From NCBI GenBank assembly GCA_036873755.1, contig JAVTVY010019599.1:1-64000 (forward strand): 64,000 bases of DNA, given 5' to 3'. The notes below the pieces were generated by a model that was not told the DNA's origin, made no database searches, and saw only the letters and a program-made list of their open reading frames with translations. Position numbers and translations under genes: made by a program. This DNA comes from Hanleya hanleyi (taxonomy: Eukaryota > Mollusca > Polyplacophora > Lepidopleurida > Hanleyidae). Below are positions 24,455-36,827 of this stretch, piece after piece. Position 1 is the first letter of the stretch, and each line of letters starts with the position of its first letter.

Positions 24455-24783
24455 CAGAAAACGTTGCGCTTTCAAACGCATATAACAATTGTTCGTTATA
24501 GAAAGCATTGTAATACGGTAGGTATATATACTTGATGTGCAGCTTGCCGGTTGTAGTACTGTAATTCGGGATTACAATAGCTTGGTAAAACGAAAACACA
24601 AATCATTAAGTACTAACAGGGTTTCGTCAGCTGTGATTAATGTCCATGCGAGTTGGCCACTATTGAGTAAGAACTGAAAAAACTAAATGCCAAAGCCTAC
24701 ATCAATCCATTCTAGTTGTTTCCTCAATAAAAGTTCCAACGTAGATTTGTCTGTTTATATTTTCCTGTTCGGTTTTATTGCTC

Positions 24784-25200
24784 TCACCCACACGAAAATT
24801 GTGACATTAGACTGAATGAGCGTGACTGTAGATGGTCGACAAATTTGCAAACATTTTTTTGTCGCGGAACAGCGAATAAAGGAACAATCAAACAAGAAAT
24901 GTATGGCTGTCTCATCGCGGAAACCCCATACAAATGTAGTAGTATCAGACAGGTGATTATAAACAGGTGGCGCTTTAAGTTGCTACAACCGTTAAGGATA
25001 TGGCAAAGTTGTATGTTTTGTTTCCTAGGGCCAACATAGTTCCATAGGGGTTGAGTAGAATTTTGATACATTTGGAGTAACTGTCGTTTGAATTGAGGAA
25101 GACTCGACATGTTGCGAACAAAAGAAGGTAAACTATTCCAGTCTCGAACAGTAACCATTCTGACTCCTTGGCCATGTTTCCCGCACTTATCCTTGATATT
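24784..25200 (-). pseudogene. LINE reverse transcriptase C-terminal remnant
   Basis: The frame contains VRDWNSLPSFVRNMSSLPQF followed by KRQLLQ. This fits the RDWNSLP...F(K) motif found near the C-terminus of many non-LTR (CR1/Jockey/RTE-type) polymerase proteins. Upstream in the neighbouring frame is a basic stretch (RPEKRTK), so a frameshift is likely. The RT core is absent. The rest of the frame, to 24784, has no recognisable domain. It lies in the part of copy 2 that has no counterpart in copy 1. Confidence 0.5.
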
Positions 25201-25259
25201 ATTTTCGTCCTTTTTTCCGGACGGACCATGGTCACGTACTCAATTCACCATTCTCATAT

Positions 25260-27240
25260 GATGTTTCATATGTACTAAGTGCAGTGTAACACCGACTAAC
25301 TATCAATCAGTTATCAATTATTTCCTTTCGCATAGTCGTATTACCGGTATTGACCTAGTGTCTGTACCAGATCATATATTTCAGACGTTTGGCCGATATT
25401 TCGGAGTCATTGTTTCGTACAACACTGTAGTTTCGCACACTTTTTAAATTCTGTAATAGTAATGTTATTCCACTGTGTCAATAAAAACCTTTCAGTAAAG
25501 CGCAGAAAACGAAGAAACGATATGCGTACTATATCGTTGGTAGACTGAGTTAACGTCATTGTGGTCCCAAAATAAAATGGTAGGTACTGGCGATTTTCGT
25601 GAATTCTATATGGATTTTCTTGAATTTCTGGAATAAAATTACTATAATTTAGTTTATTTTCTGTGTGGAATTTAAATGTTGTAGGAAAAGTTTACTTTGA
25701 AGTACCGTATTGTAGCATCGGGCTAATAGGACCACCCAAATATCAATGCCATACCCATAAATTTCTCGTTTCTGGTTAGTGGAAACATTAAAATACTGCT
25801 CTTCGAAGATTATTAATACAGTGTAAAACTCATACTTTAGCAGCGGCTGGGATACGTCATCCCACATAGGTATATGGGATGAGCGCGTGCGACGCATGCT
25901 GATCAATCACGACGCCCGAAACAAACAGCTGGCATGATGCGCACCAGCAACGTTTCTTTCAGAGCATCGTTGACATTTTCACTAAAATATCGATTAAAGT
26001 AATGATTGAAATTGTATGGAAAGGAAAATACATCTCAATATCGCCCGGCGGCTCGATTGGGATGTATTCCCTTCTCTCGAGTTAGAATTGCCATCCCATG
26101 ATCAAGTTATATGGGATCCCCCATAAGGGCTTCAAGTAGCCATTATGGATCAGTTGATAGAACAAAGGGGATGACGATACTGTGTCGATGATCCTGGACT
26201 CGTACAGTTTGCCTTTCAAGACTCCGCGTATGTAACACATTGCCATTAGACAGATATATCCGATTTTTATAATACAATTTTACGGTTTGGGGAGCAATAG
26301 TCCCACGATAACACGTTGTGGCGCGTATCATAGATGCAGCTCTGTTCACATGATTCTATTATTATCCCATTAGCAGTCAACGGATCCCAAAGAGATACGT
26401 GGTCTTTCAATTGGTGGTTCCCCCGTGTGGTTTATCTGCTTGAACAAGGAATTTGGAAGCATCTCGCCGTGCAAATCTCCTATCACAAAACAGCACTAGG
26501 TTGTCTCATTTTACAGCCAGGATTCAAGGATGGCTAAATTCCTGCAAGTGCTAATTATGGGTGACATTCAGAAGACAATAGCTGCCCATGAACTATTATC
26601 ATATGGCACGTACGGGTTTCTTGCATAAGACAAGCGACCAAAGAATTCAATAATAACAATAGGATAACATGATCTCCTAGCACTTATATCCATTTCAGCG
26701 ACAAACATGATTTGCAATAATGTCTTCAGACTTGCACACGTTTATATCATACAGTATAACATTTGCTCCAAAACTTCAATTTCCTAGCGAGAAAAGTTTC
26801 ACACACAGTCAAAAAAACCTCCATTCGTTTATTTCTTGAAAAAAAAACAACTACTAGTCCAGTTTCACAATTCCCTAAAGTTTATCAAATTGTAATTCCA
26901 ATTAATCAATATATTAGTGGCCACTACAGCACAACAGCTACAACCCTTCATGCTCTGTGCTAGTATTAAAGGCAATTATCAAATATATGCGTGTGATTCC
27001 ATCATAAAAACGCAAATTATCGCTTTCCAAAACGTTCCATGATTCCGGAACGTCTAAGAAATATTAGATCACGATTTCTTATGGCTTTGGGTGTGCCAAA
27101 TTTTCAGGGCTTGTGGAGGCAAATCGAATTCAAGGACAGCTCATTAATTCTGCGTACAAGTTCATTTCATGATTGTGCAGCTCGCGCGTTAATGCCTTGT
27201 GAAACACCGAAAGTGAAATATTCCCATGCTATCTGCTGAT
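25260..27240. other. Intergenic, no gene recognised
   Basis: Only short frames without recognisable motifs occur. A hairpin of CATCCCA..ATA and TATATGGGATG lies near 25858-25880. This stretch has no counterpart in segmental copy 1. Confidence 0.4.
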
Positions 27241-27241
27241 T

Positions 27242-27310
27242 ACGGAGAGAGAGAGAGAGAATTAAGGTTTAACGTCGCGTTCAGCAATATTTCAGCTGTA
27301 TAGCGACGAT
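27242..27310 (-). repeat. SINE-like 3' tail at a duplication breakpoint
   Basis: On the minus strand the sequence reads CAGCTGAAATATTGCTGAAC, then GCGACGTTAAACC, and ends in a CT dinucleotide run. It is the same 3' end as the SINEs elsewhere. Shared sequence with copy 1 resumes about 30 bp further on (AATAACTTAGTAATC), so this tail marks the right edge of the copy-2-specific insertion. Confidence 0.55.
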
Positions 27311-28550
27311 CAAACACAATTCTAAGTATTCAAGTTAATAACTTAGTAATCCAACACATTAAAACATACACACATTAAAACTTATGTAACAAACCGATTT
27401 CTCTCAAATAACCAAAGACACAGTCTTCCCTCACCCGACGAAAAAGATCTTCTAAAGTAGCTGCTCGATAAAAAGAGTCTCTTACAATTAAGGTGTTAGA
27501 ATAGACCGAAATGCAAGATCAAATATGCAGTACGTCACTAGGCAATGTATACACGGTATATTCCATTTAGATTTTGATTATATAACCCATTGGATGAAGA
27601 CGTCTTGAAACCACTGATGAGCTGATAATTATCTGCACCCAAGTTTATCCTAAAACTAATTGCAGATACAGTGCTGCCCATGATAGATAATACTTATTCG
27701 GTGTGTAACCTTCAAGGATTATAATTATTAACTTAGCTTCTCCGTTGATATCTTTCATCAGCTCTCCCAAAAAACAACAACAGTGAAATATTTAAATCTG
27801 CACAGAAAGTCAAAGGATGGCAGAAAAATCAGAAGATAAACGAGAGCGAATACATGTGATATCCAGGGGGGAATAACACATGAATATCTTTAGCTGATGT
27901 ATATGAGTATCAATGTACATCATCCAGCGCCTGAATCGCTCATCCTAGCGACATCGTTAGCTGACAGACTTAAGCGGCGGTATCTTGCATACGGGGAATG
28001 ACACGGTTCCCTTGAAATGCAATTTTACCTTGCTTCTACATTCTATCGTTTATTTAGTTTAATCAACGTCATCTCATAAGCTCATTTATTCCATACGCGT
28101 TCTCTCCTTTAATATATGGTCCTTCTAACTCTTGGACCTGAGACTAAATGTGGAACGCCATACCTGCTCATGGTAAACTCTCCTAGTCTCTTCTGTCGTC
28201 ACTGTCGAGTGCTTCTGCTGATCAAAGGAAATAACTGTCTGGGTACATACACCCTCCATAAAGCCTTTTGCCGTAAGCGATATCATGCACATGAAACCAA
28301 TACAAGCAAATGTGGATCTGGATTCATCATGGAGTTAATCGGGGATTTTTTTCGTCATGTATTAAATATCGATTCGTCAGATCCGACATCTTCAATCAGT
28401 TGTACAGCGTTTCTTAGTCCGGACTAACATGATATATCTCTAGAACCAGAGTGTAGTAGTGATTTACAATACAAATAATCTTCAGGGTTTCTCGTCATAG
28501 GTTCAAATCCAGATTCAGTTTAGCAAAGACTTTTTTTACATTTGGTTACA

Positions 28551-28781
28551 GTGAGTGAGTGAGTGAGTAGGATTTAACGTCGTTTTCAACACTGTTTCAG
28601 TCAGTGACGGTGCCTACATGTGCTAGGACACGAGAGTGTCCACAGTTCCTATTATCCTGGACACTGATCAGCCCAGCCAGTACAGCACCCGGTCACCCAT
28701 CCAAGTATTGACCGAGCTCAACGCTGCTTAACTTCGGTGATCTGACGAGAACCGGTGTGCCCAACGTGATGCGCCGTATCC
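28551..28781 (-). mobile_element. 5S rRNA-derived SINE with 12-bp TSD
   Basis: On the minus strand the head follows 5S rRNA (GGTTCTCGTCAGATCACCG, AAGTTAAGCAGCG, CTTGGATGGGTGACCGGG). The tail is GTTGAAAACGACGTTAAATCC with ACTCACTCACTCAC. CATTTGGTTACA flanks it at 28539-28550 and 28782-28793. Segmental copy 1 has the single uninterrupted target at about 13456-13467. This proves a mobile insertion younger than the duplication. Confidence 0.93.
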
Positions 28782-28949
28782 CATTTGGTTACAATGTCTA
28801 TTAGATGCATTTACCTATTCTAAGGAAATTTGAAATTTCTAACGAATTTTCGGCATTTAATGAATGATAATCCGTATCGTATGAATTCCGTACACCAGGT
28901 TTCACATGCAAGGGGGAATCCGTATATACATTGGCGACAAACTCTCCTT

Positions 28950-29540
28950 GTGACAGCCGTCAGTGGGAGCTGCGTATGGCGATTACATATCTCGCCTATT
29001 AGCATTTGCTAGATCTTGTGTGAAATGTGAGGTTTTTAATGGACATAGCAACACATTATTGGATATATCCGAGTTATACCACCAAGCGCCTCAATTCAAA
29101 TTTCTCAAATTTGGCGATACACATCGCACGCTAATAGGAAAATACAAGCGTAGCGTGCAAGACCATTGACATTAGGTTTCGTAGCTTGTGTCGAATTTGG
29201 CCAATGTCTAATTTTCATGGCGTCCATATAAACAGTGACCAACACAGCGTGACTGAGATACGTCATTCTCTGGATAACGACGTATTCAACGAAAATCATA
29301 TGGATGTAATAATACTGATCAGAGATACGGATTTGATATTTGGAACAGCATTATGTCTTCCCAGCATCCTTGTAAACAGTTCACCGCTTCTCTCTTGCAA
29401 GAAACTCGCCTTTATTTATGTTTAATATAACTTTTTTTCTTTAGTGCAAATACTGTTATACGAAATGAGACGCGAAAATCTTTAATTGAGGAAGGCTGAA
29501 TATTGAATGACAGAGTAGACGCCTCTAAACAACCCTACAT
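28950..29540 (+). pseudogene. Penelope-like element 3' part (copy 2)
   Basis: The frame from 28963 to 29169 reads GAAYGDYISRLLAFARSC and later FLKFGDTHRTLIGKYKRSVQ, the PLE RT C-terminus. Downstream to about 29540 the DNA follows the PLE 3' region seen at 49900-50302 (GTGACTGAGATACGTCATTC, CCGCTTCTCTCTTGCA). The catalytic core is missing. Confidence 0.7.
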
Positions 29541-29549
29541 GTATGTAGC

Positions 29550-30450
29550 AAATGTCTGTCTGGACTATGATCGCTGCTATTGAAGACAAAGGCAATGGTC
29601 ATCAGAATGGTCTGTCATGGATTCGATTAGCTAATATCTGCTCTAACATGATTTTCGCCAGATATCTACATATAGAGTTGGCTCTAATAACGAGTTCGTT
29701 TGTCAAAAGGCATGGATCCTAGAATTGACAGAGCTACACTTCGCCTGACACACACATAATTAAAATGAGAATCAAAAGCATGAATACCACAATAGTCATG
29801 CCATTAAAGATAAAGATCTCAGGAATTATATCTGATCGTTTGAAGAAGTCATGAAGCTAAAAGCCAATTCCCAAATTTGACTCGAGAGTGTTTTCAGGTG
29901 ATTAATTGTGCAGGTGTATAGGTGTTGACGGTGATTATTGGGAACTGGGCTAATTGTAATAACATGTACTAAATGTGGGAATGCGAGTTAATTATTCACT
30001 CATAGCCTGGCGAACATATCAATAAATCATTCACATGAACAGCGAATAATCGCATATTGTCAAATGTTCTAGCACTTCCGATAATCTTGTATGGTGGTAA
30101 ATACAAACGTCATGTCGGGCATTTGATAGTAGCCGATGTACGTGTGGCATAAATAATCTGTTTTAAGAATCACGTCGTTGGTACCAAGTCAGAGTAGACC
30201 TAAAATAAAAGACCTAGGCCTGTACAAACACGAGCTATTTTCTCCTAAGAAAAAAGGAGTCCCGCAGTTTTCAATGTTACCAATACGCAATAATGATGGT
30301 CATGTCGTCAAATCAGTATTACTGATCTTCATCCGACTGAATTCCAAATTCATTTTCAACAATATCCAAGCCATGTTTTGATGACGACTGGCCTTGGAGA
30401 TATAAGCCATTTAAGCGGAGTCTGGTCAATGCTAATCCACAAAAATTATG
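29550..30450. other. Intergenic, no gene recognised
   Basis: Positions 29550-29640 contain TGTAGCAAATGTC also seen near 2260. The frame 30178-30381 has no recognisable domain. No inverted repeats or SINE heads are seen. Confidence 0.4.
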
Positions 30451-30846
30451 GAAATTACAAGCGTCTGGTCCGTCATTCATAATTCAGCCGTCGTCCATTA
30501 AAGAATATCCGCGTCCATAATCCAAAGACCTATTCCATATTCCATATAACAGTATTAGCACCAAATTCAAAAAGACAATATAGTACACATAAACATAGGC
30601 TTGTTTCCTGCAAGAGAGAAGCGGTTAACAGTTTTCAATGATGCCGGCAAGACATCATGATGTTCCAAAATGATCAAATCCGTATCGCTGATCAGTATTC
30701 TTAATCATAATATTCGTTGTAAAGTCGTCATCTAAAGAATGATGTATCTCAGTCACGCTTTGATTGTGACTGTTCATATGAGTACCATGAGGATCTTGAA
30801 GTACATGGGTTCATACGGCCCCGGGTTAAGCGGCACCTGACACAAG

Positions 30847-31178
30847 TTACGAAACGTAACGCCATAGATCTTGCACGCTACGCTCGTATTTTGCTATCAG
30901 CATGCGACATGTATCGCCAAATTTGAGAAACTTTGAGTGGAGGCGCTTGGCGGTGTAGCCCTGTTTTATAAGTTTCTGCAACAATGTATTGTGACGTTGA
31001 TTGAAATCGTCATATTTAACACAGGATCTAGCAAATGCTACTAGGCGTGATATGTATACGCCATATGCAGGTCCCACTGGAATATTACTGTCCAGAAAGG
31101 GATAGTTTACGATGTCGAAATTGTAATCATCTCTTTTGTCATTCAGTCGACGAGAGAGAAGGCCCGCTTCATTTTTGT
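30847..31178 (-). pseudogene. Penelope-like element RT, C-terminal part
   Basis: The open stretch runs from NEAGLLSRRLNDKRDDYNFD through NIPVGPAYGVYISRLVAFAR to ERSVQDLWRYVS and a stop. It matches the plus-strand copy at 49585-49900 residue for residue over most of its length. The frame continues upstream into the inserted DNA, which is not PLE. Confidence 0.75.
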
Positions 31179-31756
31179 CTGGATCGTCACCGCGTAGCGG
31201 TGTCGACCAGACTATGCTGCCACTCACGAAATTTATGCAAATGTGTACGTGCACTATAATGGGATGACCCTGGGTTAACCTGTATCACTCCGCCAGTGAT
31301 TTTCACTGTGTTGAGTCTTATATCAGGGTATTAACCAGAAAATGAAGAAAAAAACAGTCGTAATCGTTTCATGTGAACTAGAAATAAAACGAAATCTGAA
31401 TTTGAGTGTATTTCATATTCATTTCTTCGCCCAGGGATTGCTTAAATCCGTGGACTATTTTTGTTGTTGTCTGGATCGCCACCGCGTAGCGGTGCGACCA
31501 GACTATGCTGCCACTCACGAAATATATGCAAATGTGTACGTGCACTATAATGCTGTGACCCTGGGTTGACCTGTATCACTCCGCCAGTGATTTTCACTGT
31601 GTTTGAGTCTTATATCAGGGTATTAACCAGAAGATGAAGAAAAAACAGTCGTAATCGTTTCATGTTAACTAGAAATAAAACGAAATCTGAATGTGAGTGT
31701 ATTTCATATTCATTTCTTCGCCCAGGGATTGCTTGAATCCGTGGACTATTTTTTTG
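31177..31756. repeat. About 290-bp direct tandem duplication
   Basis: Unit 1 begins at 31177 and unit 2 at 31468. Both start CTGGATCG.CACCGCGTAGCG and end GTGGACTATTTTT. They differ at only a few positions, so the duplication is young compared with the rest of the locus. Each unit begins with the hairpin-forming ACCGCGTAGCGGT. It lies inside the insertion that splits the PLE. Confidence 0.8.
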
Positions 31757-31929
31757 TTCTTTGGTTCCGGGCGATCGGCTCAAACCCGGTTCTCAGCGCC
31801 CACCAGGCGATAACTCATGTCAGCGCTGTGCTGTCACCGTAGACTGTTGTAAATGTAAATTGATGACCTGGTAATATGGTAAGCTGTCCACCTCGTGGTG
31901 TTTGCCGTCTGAGTGCGGGTTTGCATCTG

Positions 31930-32625
31930 TCTGAGTTTGCGGTAAGTCAGATTACTTATAATATATATGCCTGGTGTTTATAGTTCGCAATTTGTTTGTT
32001 GACAACGATAGCGTTGGAGAGACAATTTGTGCGAAAATCCCTGTTAATGTTGCTGTACGATCATACGTTGCAAATCTTGTTCCTTGATCTGAGTGTCGCA
32101 CTTGACAGGTTCAGGTTCTGGGATTATGAAGACCCCAGTTTTCAACACTCGTACGTTCTTTCCCGTGAAGTCGGCGTTCGTTACTATTTTAATGTGTACG
32201 CATACTGCATGGAAATATATTTCCAGAGGAGATATGTGTCGAAGCAACAACAATAGTATTTACATTTTTCTCGTCTTGTGAACTTGACCGGATCCTGTCC
32301 AGTGCAAATTTATGTATTCCGGGGGACTCTGCTCACCGAATATAATTTAGTTTCAAAAAGTTTGAACAACAACAAAACTTTCCGAAAGCGGAAACAACAG
32401 AATTTGCAGGTACCGCTTTCGAAAAGTTTTGTTGTTGGTGGTGTTTTTCAAACTTTTTCAAATTAAATTATATACGCAATGATCGTACAGCAACAACAAC
32501 AGGAATTTTCACAAAAATTGTCTCTCCAACGTTATCGTTGTCAACAAACAAATTTACTATAAACACCATGCAGGCATATATAAGTAATGGGGACTTAACG
32601 CAAACTCATGCAGCTCTTGCAAATA
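31930..32625. mobile_element. Fold-back element with one interrupted arm
   Basis: The left arm (31930-32055, then 32338-32400) and the right arm (32625-32415, inverted) share TTTGTTTGTTGACAACGATA, GTTGGAGAGACAATTT, GCTGTACGATCAT and AACAACAAAACTTT.CGAAAG. The left arm is split by about 280 bp (32056-32337) that the right arm lacks. So a second insertion hit one arm of a fold-back that itself lies in a PLE. No transposase is recognised. Confidence 0.7.
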
Positions 32626-33044
32626 TCTGTGCTACACAGAACTATTAATAAAACTAGTTAATAAAACTATCCAATCTCCTCGCGTATTTGTCGCTTTGTC
32701 ACAATAAATTGCATGAATTATGAAAATCTGCTCGCAAAAACTGGTAGAAGACATCGACGCAGACGATCCACTTTTAAGCATATTACTGTAGATAGTTTCT
32801 TGCTACCATGAAGACCAAGCATATTTCTAAATGAGCCGCCTTCACAAATTCACTTCCTTGAAGACTAAACTGTGTTCCAGTTGTGATCTCCCAAACAGAC
32901 TCGTCCACAAATTGGAGAAAATCTCCACATTTATCCATACATCTGCTATCGGCTGAAACATGCCAGCTGAAACGTTTTGAAACTTTAAATCCATTATTGG
33001 CGATCCAGACATCAGTACTTTGAGTACTTTCATTATAGAGATAT

Positions 33045-34318
33045 AGGTCTAAATATGATGTGCCTGTACGGCTATCTGGTTTCCTTCAAATCCAGTGAAG
33101 GTGGATATATATCCTTCACTGTGTCATTTATATAGCGATTATCCACAGCGAGAAGATCGTCTATATAGCGTTTGGTGATTGAGAAGGAAGGGCTTTGAAT
33201 GGATCGGTTTTTGAAAGAGCCTGCATAAAGTCATATTCATAAGAGAACAGATATAGGTCAGCCAACAGGGGTGCACAATTAGTACCCATTGGAATACCTA
33301 TATGCTGTTGATGTATTGTGTTGCCAAATTTCACATAGATATTTTTAATGAGAAAAGCAACTCTATAAACAAAGAAACATCCCATGAATGATGCCTCTTG
33401 TATGTAGTAGAGCTTTATAGAATGCTTTATGGCTTCCTACATTCACATATCTACGATCAGTTTTCTTGAACACAGATACTATTATGAACTTAGACGGTCA
33501 ATAAGGTCCGGATGAGGGATTGTAGTATAGAAGGTCGAGAAATCTCATGTGGATACATGTCTGTACGGTATGTGACCTTTAGCATCAAGTTCTTCCGTAA
33601 GACATTTTGAGTTTTTCAATATCCACATACATTCAACGCCAGAGTTTTTAGAAATAGTGGCGCAATACCTTTTCCTAAATGCTTCCACTTCATGAAGGGC
33701 TCTCGTCAACAGGGTTGAAAGAAGCTTGGTGGTGCAGCTTCTAGAACCAGCTATGAATCTAGCTTTGTATGGTGAATTATGCATTTTGGGAGTCCAGTAT
33801 ACTTTTGGTATATCGTTATGTTTGGTTGGAAGACAAATACCTCTTTCCCTGAGAAACGTTTTGTGATTGTTAAATAAATCTTCCAGAGTAACTGCAGTTT
33901 GAGAGTAAGTAGACGTATTTGATGACGATATGTTTACACTCAATTCTTCAACCACCACCTGGTAATAGTAATATTTACATATGAATATTATATTATTTGG
34001 AGCTTTGTCTGCTGGGAGTATGACGAATTTACTCTGGAGATTTGCTAGAACTTCTTGCGAATTGAGGTTTCTCAGTACTTGTTTTGTTTGGGGAAGAGTG
34101 CTTCTGTCAATATGGCTGATTGTTTCAACGACCTTGCTCTTGGTGAGGTCCAGCCAATCAGCGAGTACTGTAGGTTCAACTTTTTCTCGCTTAGACCAAT
34201 CAATAACGTACTGTTCCAAAGCAGACAGGACTATCTTCTGGTCGGCCTTCAGATTTATTTTTCTCCGCTCTCTCTATTATATATACGCTGTCAAACATTT
34301 CATTGATGCCAATTGGCA
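33045..34318 (-). pseudogene. Penelope-like element RT, N-terminal and catalytic part
   Basis: The open block 34219-33545 has VILPADKAPNN, then YWTPKMHNSPYKARFIAG and SRSCTTKLLSTLLTRAL, typical of the PLE RT N-terminal and finger region. A stop near 33543 precedes the DFST motif. The block 33385-33161 has GIPMGTNCAPLLADLYLFSY, and YIDDLL, the catalytic pair, follows at about 33150-33167 in another frame. At least one stop and one frameshift separate the motifs. Sequence similarity ends at about 33045, at the insertion. Confidence 0.8.
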
Positions 34319-34559
34319 ATGAAATATTACAATCAGCTAATCTGGGTCTGTGTGCTAATAACAAACGTCAGATCCGACATTCAATATTCAGCCGTCGTCT
34401 ATAAAGGGATAATCAAACCAGAAAACACGTGTATTCGTATTTAACACGATCAAGATTGCAATCTTCTTGCCACTTTGGAAGTATACATTTATAATACTCA
34501 TTTTCTTCCGAGGGAAAGCATTCTGTTCGAAATAATGTAATGTGTAATGTGTTCCTTTT

Positions 34560-36820
34560 CTTAAATGATAGACAGAGCAGGTGTACTACCAAACCGTATT
34601 AAATTTGTCAACTTACAAAGGCTAGGCAACGTCCTAAACTCCGTTCTTCGATATGTGCGGATAGCTAGAAAATTTTGATTTTCACACCACCACTCCTCTC
34701 AACAAACGTATTTTAAAAATATATCTGAAATATTCGAAAACTACGTGACTCATCTGTCATAAACTGTTAGGTCGATTATTAAAAACTGCAATAATTTAGC
34801 TATTTATAAAACAAATCTAAAGAGCACACGAATCGCTTCCAGTTTTTAAGTTGACATGCATTTGAGCGAAAACAACCACACCGTACTGCTGACATGCTCT
34901 TTCTATCCGGATTTTCGAAACAACAATTTATAGATACATTATTTTTACAATTATCAGAATATCTCATTCAGTTAAAATGCAAACATATATGCCAGTATAG
35001 GCTCAAGATTCGGCATTCAATACTCAGCCGTCGTCCATACTAGAATTTTCGCGTCAATAATCGAAATACATCTTTCGTACGATTGTTACATAAAAGCTTT
35101 ATGACTGACCAGTTTTCTTTATCCATAATAAAAATGTATGCTGTCATTGTTCCCTATTCTCAAATACCAGTTCAATATCAATACGGTGGGAATATGCCAA
35201 TTAAACGCACCATTAAAAGGGTGGCTGTAAACGATGTCGGCGTACAAGCGTATATGACAAGCCGTCACGATGAGTCGAATAAACTCCGCGGCCGTTGAGA
35301 GACACAACTGTCTTCATTAGTGTTAGTGACACTAGTGTATTGAGAGATTATTTTTCCCGATTTAATATGTTGAAAAAGGAGTATTCAAGTACATTCTGGA
35401 TAATTTTGGATGCGATTCGACGACTAACATGAACTCCTCGCGACGAATGAATCCGTCTTCTTTTGAGCGAGTGTGAGCCCCGAAACAAAGCCTACTGAAC
35501 GATGCCAAATTACAGTATTCACGGTTAAATTAGTCCACTGGAGTGGATGTGGAGTTCCATCAATATATTGCCCCATTAAGTTTGACACAGAGTCAATTTA
35601 TCCCTCCGAGATAGGAAATCTTTTTTTCAGTACCGACCTCTCCTATTTAGCTAATTAAGGAGCACTCGCACGTGTTGAGAAGAGTCACTCACTTCGGCTA
35701 TGAAACTCTTTAACCTTGATTAATGTTCACAAGGTGATGGATATCATGATAATGCAGCAATAAATGTCCTGTGATAAAATATTCTGTGGATTTTATAGCT
35801 GGTAAGGGGTGCAAGTCAGAATAGCAGGAGAGGTATTAAACCATGTTGACATTTAAATCTTCTGAAGACACATGCATATAAATATACAACACACAATTCA
35901 TGGCCTATGTTATAGACGCATACATGAAGATGTCGTTTATTTCCTAGTCCACACGAAAAACGATTGATCTGTAGATATACTATTTCCATAATCATTACAA
36001 ACGTCTGGTCCGTCATTCATAATTCAGCTGTCGTCCATTAAAGAATATTCGCGTCCATAAACCAAAGATCCGTCAATCCGTCGATCTCATTCAGTCTCCC
36101 CTGAATTTTGTACTATCATTAATTGAAGAAATTCTCCTTAATAATTATTACAATTTGCGGGTAATCTTGGAAAACTGTATTCATCAACAAAGACCACCTC
36201 GATCAGTCCAATTAAAGCAAAAACCATCGTTGCACTATCAATAAATTTCATTACAAGTGCAACTGTCAAACATCCCAAAGGTCTTACTTCATTCACGACA
36301 AATTCCCTGGATTTTCTGCTCCTCAGGTGACTGAAAGCATAACAGTTCCCCACTGTGACATTCTTACACAAAATTACACAATCCTGTCGAGCTCTACATG
36401 GATAAACCATCCGCATTCCTGATATTTGTACTGACGAGGTCGTATTAGCAATAACACATTATCAAAATAGTTGATGTCAAATTCCAATAAGCTCTCATAG
36501 ATCCTAAATCGTAAATCAATCATATATATAACTTGTTGTGGAAGTAACAAATACTAAATCTGCTGTGAATCTAAGAAATGAGTCATTGAGGCATGACTTT
36601 CGCGGACCCACCAATACCGAGGTATGCCTATTACAGTTTCGGAGGACGCACCCTAAAGACTGACTAAAAAGCAGAAGGAAAGAATTTATTAGTATATATT
36701 TTTTTATGTTTACAGCATGAAAGTTGATGAGGTATATGAATACGGATATGAAGCTGTTGTTTTGGGGCCAACTTTGTACCGGAGACGTATTGAAAAAGTC
36801 ACATAACAAATAACTGGCGA
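34560..36820. other. Intergenic with scattered PLE end motifs
   Basis: The PLE end motif (CATTCA.AATTCAGC.GTCGTCC) occurs at about 35010-35040 and 36010-36050, in the same orientation as in the minus-strand PLE. These are isolated ends without RT sequence. The open frames 35083-35298, 36138-36416 and 36516-36809 have no recognisable domains. Confidence 0.45.
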
Positions 36821-36827
36821 TGACTAG

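Larger units (their letters stand above)
15490..29300. repeat. Segmental duplication, copy 2
   Basis: This is the partner of copy 1 (2640-14000) in the same orientation. It is longer because it gained a 988-bp inverted-repeat element (22286-23273), about 3.5 kb between 23480 and 27343 and a 5S-SINE (28551-28781). It has lost about 1.1 kb of module sequence near 17690, where the sequence jumps from the endonuclease-side landmark (GATATCTCG) to GATCGCCGAAG. No intact gene is recognised. Confidence 0.85.
30453..34365 (-). mobile_element. Penelope-like retroelement, interrupted
   Basis: Read on the minus strand, the element has a 5' edge near 34365 (a PLE end motif). RT sequence runs from about 34318 to 33045, a foreign insertion occupies about 33040-31180, RT sequence resumes from 31178 to 30847, and a 306-bp terminal repeat copy lies at 30758-30453. 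That repeat is the reverse complement of the two 308-bp repeats at 48534 and 49995. PLEs use a reverse transcriptase related to telomerase. The RT frame has stops and shifts, so the element is dead. Confidence 0.75.
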
